DNA of 64,000 bases, from the NCBI RefSeq assembly GCF_023701695.1, contig NZ_JAJOZC010000001.1:6881894-6945893 (forward strand). Reading direction: 5' to 3'. Positions within the stretch are counted from its first letter, which is position 1. Every line of letters begins with the position of its first letter. The notes under the pieces were generated by a model. The model was not told the DNA's origin, did no database searches, and saw only the letters and a list, made by a program, of their open reading frames with translations. The translations under genes were made by a program, and so were the position numbers. The DNA comes from Streptomyces sp. RKAG290. Its GTDB lineage: Bacteria; Actinomycetota; Actinomycetes; Streptomycetales; Streptomycetaceae. This document shows, one piece after another, positions 24,922-32,440 of this stretch.

Positions 24922-27450
24922 GTGACCTGGTACGGCGCGGCCCGGCGTGCTCCGCTCAGCGAGAGCGCAAGTGTGCCCGGCCCACTGGACGACGGCCGGG
25001 CGCCGGACGAACTGTCCCTGGTGCTCGCCCAGGCCGTCGTGGGCGCGATCGAGTCCGCGGGCGGGCAGGCGGGCGGCGTCTACCTGCCCTCCAGTACGCC
25101 GGGCCTACTCCGGCTCGCGGTACTCGCAGGGCTGCCCGGACTGCTCTTCCGCCCCTGGTGGCGGATGCATGTGAACCGCCCGTTCCCGGTGGCCGAGGCC
25201 TTCCGCTCGGGCCGACCCGTACACCTCGCCGACGCCGAGGAGGCCATGCGCCGCTTCCCGCAGCTGATGGCAGGCCTGCCGTTCCCGTTCGGCTCCCTGT
25301 ACGTACCGGTCATCAGCGGTGGCGAGTCGGTCGGGGTCCTGGTGGTCCTGCGTGCGGCGACCCCCGGCAAACCGGTGGGCTCCACCGACCGGCGCAGGCT
25401 GCAGCGAGTCGCCGAGCAGCTGGGCGGCGCTCTGGCCGGCCTGGCGTCCGCGGGTGCGAAGCCGCAGTGGGACGAGGAGCCGCTCCCGGTCCAGCTGCCC
25501 GCGGGCAGCTCGCCACCCGTACGGATCGGCCGCTTCGACTGGGACCTGGAGAGCGGCGCCGTGGGTGCGGACGCCGAGCTGTGCGCGATCCTCGGCACCG
25601 GACCCGCCGAGTTCCCCGGCACCATCGACGCACTTGCGGCACGCATGGCGCCGGAGGACGTGTACGGGCTGTGGACCCTGGCCCGCCAGGCGGCGGGGTC
25701 GGGCGGACCGGTCGTGCGCAGAATGCGGTTGCGCGGCCCGGACGGGCGCTCGCATCTGCTGGAGGTCTCCGGGCGCAGGGAAGGCGGGACCGGCGCCGGC
25801 GCCGCGAGCCATCTGACCGGTTTCCTGGTGGACCTCGGTATCGGCCCGGTCGTCGCGGAAGCGGCCGACCGGCTGCCGCGCGGCATCTTCTCGCTGGACC
25901 GCTTCGGCCGGATCACCTACATCAACCGGCTGGGCGTGGAGGCTCTCGGCCGCGCCAGATCGGAGCTGATCGGGCGGGTCCTGTGGGAGGTCCTTCCGTG
26001 GTTCGCGAACCCGGCGTACGAGGACCACTACCGGGCGGCGATGCTGTCCGACGCCCCGGTCCACTTCCTCGCCCGGCGCAACCCTCCGCCCTGGCTCTCG
26101 GTCTCCCTGTACCCCGGCCACGACGGCCTGACGGCCGTGCTCACCCCCACCGAGGAGCCGGTCTACACACCGGGCTCCGTGGTCTCACCGGGGCTGGGGC
26201 TCGGTTCACCGGCCGACCGGTCCGCGGCCCTGTACCGGCCGGTCGCGCTGGCCATCGCGCTCACGGAGGCCGTCACCGCACGCCAGGTGTCCGCGGTGGT
26301 CACCGAGGAACTGCTGCCCGCCTTCGGCGGCAGGCAGCTCGCGATCTACCTGCTCAAGGAGGGCCACCTCTACCTGGAGTGGGAGACCGGCTTCCCCCGG
26401 GGCTTCCTGAACCGGTTCGACGGTGTCGGCCTGGACGCCCGCATTCCCGGCGTGGAGACACTCACCTCGGGCCGCCCCATCTTCTTCGAGTCGATGCAGC
26501 ACCTGGCCGCCGCCTACCCGGGTATCCCGATGGACGCCGACGTCGGGGCCCGGGCCTTCCTGCCGCTGATCGCCTCCGGCCGGCACGTCGGTTCGTGCAT
26601 CCTCGGCTTCAACCAGCCGCGTGGCTTCAGCCCCGAGGAGCGCACGGTCCTCACCGCACTGGCCGGTCTCATCGCCCAGGCCCTCCAGCGGGCCCAGCGC
26701 TACGACACCGAGGCCGCCCTCGCCCGCGGTCTGCAGAACGTCCTGCTCCCGCACCGGCTGCCCGTCGTCGACCGGATGGACACCGCGGGCCGGTACCTTC
26801 CCGGCACCCAGGGCATGGACGTCGGCGGCGACTGGTACGACGTCATCGAGACCGGCGAGAAGCTGGCCCTGGTCATCGGGGACGTGCAGGGGCACGGTGT
26901 CGCGGCCGCCGCGACGATGGGCCAGCTGCGCAGCGCCGTCCGGGCCTTCGCGCTCAGCGGGCACGACCCGCAGGAGGTGGTGAGCGGCACCAACCGGCTG
27001 CTCATCGATCTCGACCCCGGACAGTTCGCCAGCTGCTGCTACATCGTCATGGACCCGGCCACCGGCGACACCCAGGCCGTACGCGCCGGACACCCGCAGC
27101 CCGTGCTGCGCCGCCCGGACGGCACGGCCGAGGTCATGGACCTCTCGGGCGGAATCGTGCTCGGTGTCGACGCAGGCGCGTCCTACCCGGTCACCGAACT
27201 GAACCTGGCCCCGGGCGCGATGCTCGCCCTGTACACCGACGGAATGGTCGAACAGTCCGGTACGGACATCGACGTCGGCATCGAGCGGCTGCGCCGTACG
27301 ATCGCCGACTTCGGCCCGGCCCCGCTGGCCGACACCGCCGACCATGTGATCGGGCGGGCCAGGCAGGCCCCGGACCGGCCCGACGACATCGCCCTGCTGC
27401 TGGCCGCCCGCTGGGCCGACGGGGACGGTCCGCCGGCCCGTAATCCGTGA
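24922..27450 (+). CDS. GAF/PAS sensor SpoIIE-type PP2C phosphatase
   Basis: 842 aa soluble signalling protein. GAF domain (about 20-170), PAS-like domains (about 185-300 and 305-410, with RGIFSLDRFGRITYINRLGV), second GAF (about 430-590, with LPLIASGRHVGSCILGFN), then a PP2C/SpoIIE phosphatase (about 605-835) with VGGDWYDVIE, GDVQGHGVAAAATMGQL, LYTDGMVEQ and DRPDDIALLL holding the metal-binding Asp residues. Such proteins dephosphorylate anti-anti-sigma factors and so free sigma factors in response to signals sensed by GAF/PAS. No kinase domain here, unlike the 32.4-kb phosphatase. GTG start at 24922; weak ribosome site. Confidence 0.9.
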   Translation: MTWYGAARRAPLSESASVPGPLDDGRAPDELSLVLAQAVVGAIESAGGQAGGVYLPSSTPGLLRLAVLAGLPGLLFRPWWRMHVNRPFPVAEAFRSGRPVHLADAEEAMRRFPQLMAGLPFPFGSLYVPVISGGESVGVLVVLRAATPGKPVGSTDRRRLQRVAEQLGGALAGLASAGAKPQWDEEPLPVQLPAGSSPPVRIGRFDWDLESGAVGADAELCAILGTGPAEFPGTIDALAARMAPEDVYGLWTLARQAAGSGGPVVRRMRLRGPDGRSHLLEVSGRREGGTGAGAASHLTGFLVDLGIGPVVAEAADRLPRGIFSLDRFGRITYINRLGVEALGRARSELIGRVLWEVLPWFANPAYEDHYRAAMLSDAPVHFLARRNPPPWLSVSLYPGHDGLTAVLTPTEEPVYTPGSVVSPGLGLGSPADRSAALYRPVALAIALTEAVTARQVSAVVTEELLPAFGGRQLAIYLLKEGHLYLEWETGFPRGFLNRFDGVGLDARIPGVETLTSGRPIFFESMQHLAAAYPGIPMDADVGARAFLPLIASGRHVGSCILGFNQPRGFSPEERTVLTALAGLIAQALQRAQRYDTEAALARGLQNVLLPHRLPVVDRMDTAGRYLPGTQGMDVGGDWYDVIETGEKLALVIGDVQGHGVAAAATMGQLRSAVRAFALSGHDPQEVVSGTNRLLIDLDPGQFASCCYIVMDPATGDTQAVRAGHPQPVLRRPDGTAEVMDLSGGIVLGVDAGASYPVTELNLAPGAMLALYTDGMVEQSGTDIDVGIERLRRTIADFGPAPLADTADHVIGRARQAPDRPDDIALLLAARWADGDGPPARNP

Positions 27451-27480
27451 TCCGGCGCTGCCCGCCGGCGGTTGCGAAGG

Positions 27481-27540
27481 GGCGCTCGCCTTCAATGACC
27501 CGAACTACCGCCGGGGTACGCGTCATTGACGGTGAGCGCC
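27481..27540. terminator. long imperfect inverted repeat between convergent genes
   Basis: GGCGCTCGCCTTCAATGAC (27481-27499) pairs with GTCATTGACGGTGAGCGCC (27522-27540) over 19 bp with two mismatches around a 22-nt loop. Probable shared terminator for the phosphatase and MFS genes. Confidence 0.7.
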
Positions 27541-27620
27541 CGCAGTTCGTCGGCACCGGTGCGGGCTCGGCCGGCCGGGCTTGTCGCGCACCGGTGTCCG
27601 GTCCGAAGGCCGGCCGGGGT

Positions 27621-29081
27621 TCAGGCGTGGTCGGGTACCGGCCGTGTTCCGGCGGCAGGCTCACCCGAGGCGGGTTCCGGCCGTGGTCTGCCCGGCAGCA
27701 GCAGACCCGCGACGAAGACCACGACAGCCCCGGCGACCGGCCACCAGAAGGCGTCGGCGAACGTGCCGGCGCCGGGCGTCGTGCCGGAGCCGCCGCTCTG
27801 CAGGATCAGTGCGACGACCGCGATGCCGAGCGACGCACCGATCTGGTTCAGGATGAAGACCGCGCCGGTGGCACCCGCGACCGCGTCGCCGGGGACCGTC
27901 CGGTAGACCGAGCCCATGGTGGGCGCGCCGACCAGGCCCATGCCGAAGCCCGCGGCGAACTGCGCTGCGGTCAGCGTGATCTGGGACGTGCCGGCATCGG
28001 ATCCGGTGAAGACCAGGGCGCCGGCCCCGATGAGCAGCGCGCCGGCGGGCACGAGCCGCCGGGCGCCGGCCCGGTCCGCCAGACTGCCCGCCACCGGCAT
28101 GCCGATCAGGGTGCCGAGGCCGAGCGGGGCGAGCAGCAGACCGGATTCGAGCACGGTGTGTCCCCGGACCTGCTGGTAGTACAGCGGCAGCAGGAAGAGC
28201 AGCGAGAACAGGCCGCCGCCGAGCAGGAACATGGTGGTCACGCTCGCGCTGAATCCCTTGCTCGTGAAGAGCCGCAGATCGAGCAGGGGCGTGCCGGTGG
28301 TGCGCAGCGCGTGCACGGCGTACGCCACGAAGAGGGTGAGGCCCACGGCTAGCCCGACGATCACCTCGGCCTCGCCGAATCCCGCCCGGCCGGCCTGCGA
28401 CAGTGCGAACACGAGGGCGGCGAAGCCCGGGCAGAGCAGGGCGACACCCAGGGCGTCGAGCGGCGCGGGGACGCCGCCCGGCGCCGGGTCGGCCGGCAGC
28501 ACCCGGACCGCCAGCACGATCGCGGCGAGGGCGAAGGGGATGTTGACCAGGAACATCCACTGCCAGGAGAAGCTGTCCAGCAGCAGCCCGCCGATGACGG
28601 GGCCGACGACCGGTCCGAGGGTGAGGGGGACGGAGACCAGCCCCATCACGCGGCCGATCCGGGCGGGGCCCGCGGCGCCCGCGACGACGGCCATCATGAT
28701 CGGGTCGATCATGCCGCCGCCGAGACCCTGGACGATGCGGAAGGCGATCAGGCTCTCCGCGTTCCAGGCGCACGCGCAGAGTGCCGAGCCGATCAGGAAC
28801 ACCGAAAGTCCCAGCAGCCACATGCGCTTGGCGCCGAAGCGGACGACGGCCCAGCCGGCCGCCGGGATGGCCAGTGCGACCGCCAGCAGATAGCCGGTGG
28901 TGACCCACTCGACGGTGGCCAGCGTCGCGTGGAACTCGCCACCCAGCGTGCTGATTCCGACGTTGACGATCGTCGCGTCCAGGTAGGACATCATCCCGCC
29001 GAGCACCATGACGCCGACGAGCGTGAGTAAGGGGGCGTCGAGCCGGGCAGGCCCGCTCCCCGCTGTCTCTTTTTCAGGCAC
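27621..29081 (-). CDS. MFS drug/metabolite exporter, DHA2 (14-helix) type
   Basis: 486 aa membrane protein. Predicted helices start at LLTLVGVMVLGGMMSYLDAT, with the family signature LDATIVNVG in helix 1 and motif C GPVVGPVIGGLLL in helix 5, which marks antiporters. Length and helix count fit the EmrB/QacA DHA2 family. The GTG start at 29081 follows AAAAGGAG. It is divergent from a TetR gene with a 38-bp dyad between, the classic repressor-controlled efflux pump arrangement. The substrate is unknown. Confidence 0.92.
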   Translation of the reverse strand: MPEKETAGSGPARLDAPLLTLVGVMVLGGMMSYLDATIVNVGISTLGGEFHATLATVEWVTTGYLLAVALAIPAAGWAVVRFGAKRMWLLGLSVFLIGSALCACAWNAESLIAFRIVQGLGGGMIDPIMMAVVAGAAGPARIGRVMGLVSVPLTLGPVVGPVIGGLLLDSFSWQWMFLVNIPFALAAIVLAVRVLPADPAPGGVPAPLDALGVALLCPGFAALVFALSQAGRAGFGEAEVIVGLAVGLTLFVAYAVHALRTTGTPLLDLRLFTSKGFSASVTTMFLLGGGLFSLLFLLPLYYQQVRGHTVLESGLLLAPLGLGTLIGMPVAGSLADRAGARRLVPAGALLIGAGALVFTGSDAGTSQITLTAAQFAAGFGMGLVGAPTMGSVYRTVPGDAVAGATGAVFILNQIGASLGIAVVALILQSGGSGTTPGAGTFADAFWWPVAGAVVVFVAGLLLPGRPRPEPASGEPAAGTRPVPDHA

Positions 29082-29103
29082 GGAAACTCCTTTTAACCAT
29101 GTC

Positions 29104-29141
29104 AGCCAGTGAATTTTACTGGGTAGTTAAATTCTATGGCT
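29104..29141. promoter_or_regulatory. extended TetR operator between MFS and tetR
   Basis: Core dyad GAATTTTACT / AGTTAAATTC (29111-29134, one mismatch) is flanked by further arms AGCCA (29104) and TGGCT (29137), a 38-bp dyad in AT-rich DNA covering both divergent promoters. Confidence 0.8.
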
Positions 29142-29160
29142 GGGACGGTAGCATGGCGGA

Positions 29161-29856
29161 ATGAGTGCCGGCGAGAACGCACAGAGGGCCGCAGGGGCCG
29201 GGGACCGAGGGCGGCTGGACAAGCGCCGCGCGATCGTGGATGCCGCCCTGCGGGTCTTCGCCCAGGTCGGATATGCACAGGCGAGCCTGGACGTGATCGC
29301 GGTCGAGGCCGGGGTCTCCAAACCGACGATCTACAACCACCTGGGATCGAAGGAGAAGCTCTTCCGGTACGTGATGACGGAGACGGCCGCCCGGTCCAAC
29401 GCCAAGACCCTGGAGGTGCTGACCGCGTTCCCCACCGACCCGGCAGAACTACGGGCGGGCCTGGAGGACGTGGCGCACAAGCTCGTCGACTGTTACTGCG
29501 ACGAGCAGTCCGAGGCGGTGCGCCGGCTGCTGTACGCGGAGGCCGTGCGCTTCCCCGACCTCTACGACGTGGTCCGGGCCGGCGGCCCGGACCAGTTCAC
29601 CGAGGCGCTCGCGGGGCGGCTCGCCAGGCTCGCGAACGCCGGGTACCTGCGGGTCGAGGACCCGGTCCGGGCGGCCAACCAGTTCATCGCGCTGGTCTAC
29701 GAGGAACTTCCCTCGATGAGCGCGCTCGGCACCCGCCCGCTGGGCCGGGCGGACGTCTCGAAGCTCGTGGCGGCGGGCGTCGACACGTTCCTGCGCGCCT
29801 TCGGCACGGACCCGTCCGCCGCCGGCCCGGCGGCGGACGGCGCCCACGCGCACTGA
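29161..29856 (+). CDS. TetR family transcriptional regulator
   Basis: 231 aa. N-terminal helix-turn-helix (about 20-65): RRAIVDAALRVFAQVGYA, then VSKPTIYNHLGSKEKLF. The C-terminal ligand domain is of the AefR-like type (LADVAHKL-type helix, RLLYAEAVRFPDL, FIALVYEELP). It is divergent from the DHA2 exporter with a shared operator, so it probably represses both until the pump substrate binds. Confidence 0.92.
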   Translation: MSAGENAQRAAGAGDRGRLDKRRAIVDAALRVFAQVGYAQASLDVIAVEAGVSKPTIYNHLGSKEKLFRYVMTETAARSNAKTLEVLTAFPTDPAELRAGLEDVAHKLVDCYCDEQSEAVRRLLYAEAVRFPDLYDVVRAGGPDQFTEALAGRLARLANAGYLRVEDPVRAANQFIALVYEELPSMSALGTRPLGRADVSKLVAAGVDTFLRAFGTDPSAAGPAADGAHAH

Positions 29857-29916
29857 CCGGGTCAGCGCAGTGCCAGGAGCGGTGCCGAGCCCGCCCCGGT
29901 CCGTCCCCGGGGGCGG

Positions 29917-31242
29917 TCAGCGCCGGCGCGCGCCGGGGGCGGGCACGAGACGCACCGCGGTGTTGAGGACGTGGTCGATCATGTCGCGCGAGGGCTTGTC
30001 CGTCAGGTTGCTGAGCAGCCGGGCCAGGGTGTTGAGCAGGAACGGTGAGCCCATCACATAACGGTTGAGGACGGGCTGGAACCCGGACCGGCTGAAGACG
30101 AGATCGGCAGCCGTGTTGCCGAGCCGGTAGTAGCGCCCCCAGCGGCGGTTCATCTCGACCGGATAGTGGTGGAGCGCCCGCTCCCGCCTCGGCCCCTGCG
30201 GCATGGCCAGGGCCAGCGCGGCGCTCTCGGCCGCGACCTCGCCGGCCTCCAGTGCCTGGCCGATGCCCTCACCGTTCCACGGGCTGATCATGCCCCCGGA
30301 GTCGCCGACCAGGAGCAGGCCGCGGGTGTAGAGCGGATGACGGTTGAGGCCCAGCGGCAGCGCGGCGCTGCGAACGGGCCCCTCGGCATTCTCCTCGCGC
30401 AGCCCCCACTCGGGCGGCGTGCGGGCCAGCCACTGGTCCAGAGTGGCCCGCAGGTCGGCGTTGCCGTGGCGACGGTGGGGGATCGCGCCGAGCCCCACGT
30501 TGACGCGGCCGTCACCCATCGGGAAGATCCAGCCGTACCCGGGCAGATAGCGCTCGCTCCGCGGGAAGCGGAGGTCGGCCCAGAGCTCCAGGAACTCCTC
30601 CCGGGAACGCTCGGGGCTGCGGTAGTAGCGGCGGGCCGCCGTGGCGATCTGACGTTTCGCGTCCCGCTGCAGCCCCATGGCGAGAGCGAGCCGGGCGGAC
30701 GCACCGTCGGCGGCGATGACGACCGGCGCCCGGTGGACCACCGGTCCTGCCGTCGCGGAAACCGCTGCGACGCCGGTGATCCGTCCGGCCCGGTCGGTCA
30801 CGGGCTCCGTCACCTTCGTACCGGTGCGCAGCCGGGCTCCGGCGGCGACGGCATGGCGCGCCAGGATGTCGTCGAAGTCGTGCCGGCTGCGGGTGAGGCC
30901 GAAGTCCGGGTAGCCACCCAGCGAGGGCCAGTCGATCTGCACCTGCCGGTCCCCGGTCACCCATCGCATCCCGCGCGACCGCGTCCAGCCGGGGGCCTTG
31001 ATGTCGACTCCCATCCGGATGAGCTGATGGACCGCGCGCGGGGTGAGGCCGTCCCCGCACACCTTCTCCCGCGGGAAGTCGGACTTCTCCAGGAGCAGCA
31101 CGTCCACGCCCGCTCTGGCGAGGTGGAAGGCGGCGGACGAGCCGGCCGGTCCCGCCCCCACCACGATCACCTGGGCCTCCTCGGACACGCCGGGGGCGGA
31201 CTGTTCGTCCGGCGAGGACTTGCCTGCATGCGCTTCCCGCAT
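29917..31242 (-). CDS. geranylgeranyl reductase-family FAD oxidoreductase
   Basis: 441 aa flavoprotein. FAD Rossmann motif VIVVGAGPAGSSAAFHLARAG, then EKSDFPREKVCGDGLTPRAV, the family mark after the dinucleotide fold, and FAD motif LLLVGDSGGMISPWNGEGIG. The group includes archaeal geranylgeranyl-lipid reductases, chlorophyll ChlP and actinobacterial menaquinone reductase MenJ; reduction of an isoprenoid chain such as that of menaquinone is the likely reaction. No membrane helix, but such enzymes are membrane-associated. ATG 31242 follows GGAAAGG. It stands alone rather than beside nuo genes. Confidence 0.86.
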   Translation of the reverse strand: MREAHAGKSSPDEQSAPGVSEEAQVIVVGAGPAGSSAAFHLARAGVDVLLLEKSDFPREKVCGDGLTPRAVHQLIRMGVDIKAPGWTRSRGMRWVTGDRQVQIDWPSLGGYPDFGLTRSRHDFDDILARHAVAAGARLRTGTKVTEPVTDRAGRITGVAAVSATAGPVVHRAPVVIAADGASARLALAMGLQRDAKRQIATAARRYYRSPERSREEFLELWADLRFPRSERYLPGYGWIFPMGDGRVNVGLGAIPHRRHGNADLRATLDQWLARTPPEWGLREENAEGPVRSAALPLGLNRHPLYTRGLLLVGDSGGMISPWNGEGIGQALEAGEVAAESAALALAMPQGPRRERALHHYPVEMNRRWGRYYRLGNTAADLVFSRSGFQPVLNRYVMGSPFLLNTLARLLSNLTDKPSRDMIDHVLNTAVRLVPAPGARRR

Positions 31243-31392
31243 CAGAACCCTTTCCTGGGACGGCCGGCACCGCTCGAGGACGGCGGCCCTTCACATCGAC
31301 ATCTTGCCGGTTCGCGATGCTCAAGGGCAGGTGATCAACAGGGTGGGTGCGCGGGCCGTCGGTCCGTTCGCAGGAAAGGGGCGACGCGGACC

Positions 31393-31415
31393 GGGGCCGC
31401 ACCGAATGCGGCCCC
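31393..31415. terminator. hairpin between the 31-aa mini-gene and the reductase
   Basis: Perfect 9-bp stem GGGGCCGCA / TGCGGCCCC with a 5-nt loop, on the minus strand downstream of the mini-gene. Confidence 0.7.
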
Positions 31416-31458
31416 GATGACGACGGAGGAGCGGCGCGCAGCGCGCGCACGCGCCCGG

Positions 31459-31554
31459 TCAGTACGGCAGCGGGCGTCCCGACGGAGTGCGCAGGTCGAG
31501 CGGCGGCGGCCGTGACGGAAGCTGGGGACGCCGGACGACTCTGATGCGGCCCAT
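31459..31554 (-). CDS. 31-aa Pro/Arg-rich small protein (candidate)
   Basis: ATG 31554 to TGA 31459, with GAGGAGG upstream. It begins MGRIRVVRRPQLPSRPPP and ends RPLPY. About 80 percent of third positions are G or C, lower than large neighbours but reasonable for so short a gene. Eight arginines and nine prolines, no Cys, one terminal Tyr. It has its own hairpin 44 bp downstream and a CATAGG -10-like hexamer upstream. It could be a leader peptide, antimicrobial-like peptide or chance frame; no modifying enzymes are nearby. The rest of the 31243-31679 gap has no gene. Confidence 0.4.
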   Translation of the reverse strand: MGRIRVVRRPQLPSRPPPLDLRTPSGRPLPY

Positions 31555-31648
31555 TGCCACCACCTCCTCGGTCACCGGTCCTATGCCCGACCGTGCACCG
31601 TTCACACGTCGGCGGGCCGATGAACGGGTCCCGCAGCCGCGCTCCTGC

Positions 31649-31678
31649 GCGGGCGAAGGGCGTGCGGGCGAAGGGCGC
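31649..31678. repeat. tandem 15-bp duplication
   Basis: GCGGGCGAAGGGCGT (31649-31663) is followed directly by GCGGGCGAAGGGCGC, just beyond the K+ channel stop codon. Confidence 0.7.
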
Positions 31679-31679
31679 G

Positions 31680-32164
31680 CTACTCCGGCGGTCTGCGGCC
31701 CGAGTCGGCGAGCAGTTGCTCGATGCGGTCGAAACGCGCGTGCAGGAGCTGCGTGGTCTCTTCCCGGACGTGCCGCGCCGTCTGCTCCGCCGCGGTGGTG
31801 AGCCGGTGGCTGCGGTTCTGTTCATGCCCCACGAACCAGGTGGCGAGGGCCGCGGTGACCATCCCGTAGGTGGTGATGCCCACCCCCATCACCACGACGG
31901 CGACGAGCCGCCCCACAGGGTCACCGGGAAGAAGTCCCCGTATCCGACGGTCGTCGCGGTCTCCGCCGACCACCACAGGGCCCGGGGGTAGGTGGTGAGG
32001 GTGGCGCGCGGTGCGTGTTGTTCGGCCACGAGCACCGCCCAGGAGCCGACGAGCAGGGTCAGGGCGAGGACCACGGTCGCCCAGCCCACCGCCTTGAGGT
32101 GGAGCGAACGGCCTTCCCGGCCGAGCAGCAGCTCGACCGCCTTGGTCAGAATCACAGGCACCAT
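31680..32164 (-). pseudogene. two-helix potassium channel, frameshifted as read
   Basis: Small KcsA-like channel. ATG 32164 (MVPVILTKAVELL), helix 1 VGWATVVLALTLLVGSWAVL, pore helix and filter SAETATTVGYGDFFPVT, then a break at the 4-G run (31911-31914 on the plus strand). One more base restores WGRLVAVVVMGVGITTYGM and helix 2. A cytoplasmic amphipathic C-terminus follows (AEQTARHVREETTQLLHAR), as in KcsA-type tetramers. Restored length is 161 aa. It conducts K+ across the cell membrane. It is divergent from a membrane-bound phosphatase. Confidence 0.85.
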
Positions 32165-32440
32165 TTCCGGATCATGCGCGGCGACCGGTGGCGCCGGTGG
32201 CCGGGCGCGCACCGACCCGGGCTGCGTCACCCGATCGGAACGCGTCCACCGCCCCCGGTGCGGGCGCGGCCCCACGCCGCGGGCCTTCTCCGCGTTCCGG
32301 CCCCGGCAATTCGTGTTAAACCTGAATATGTGTGTGGTAGAGGTCGGTTCCGGGCGTGGTTTCGAGGCCCCGCCCGGCGGCCGCATCGACACGATGACGG
32401 ACGCCCGGGCGGTGACGAGCATGCGTCTTGCGGACCGAAC

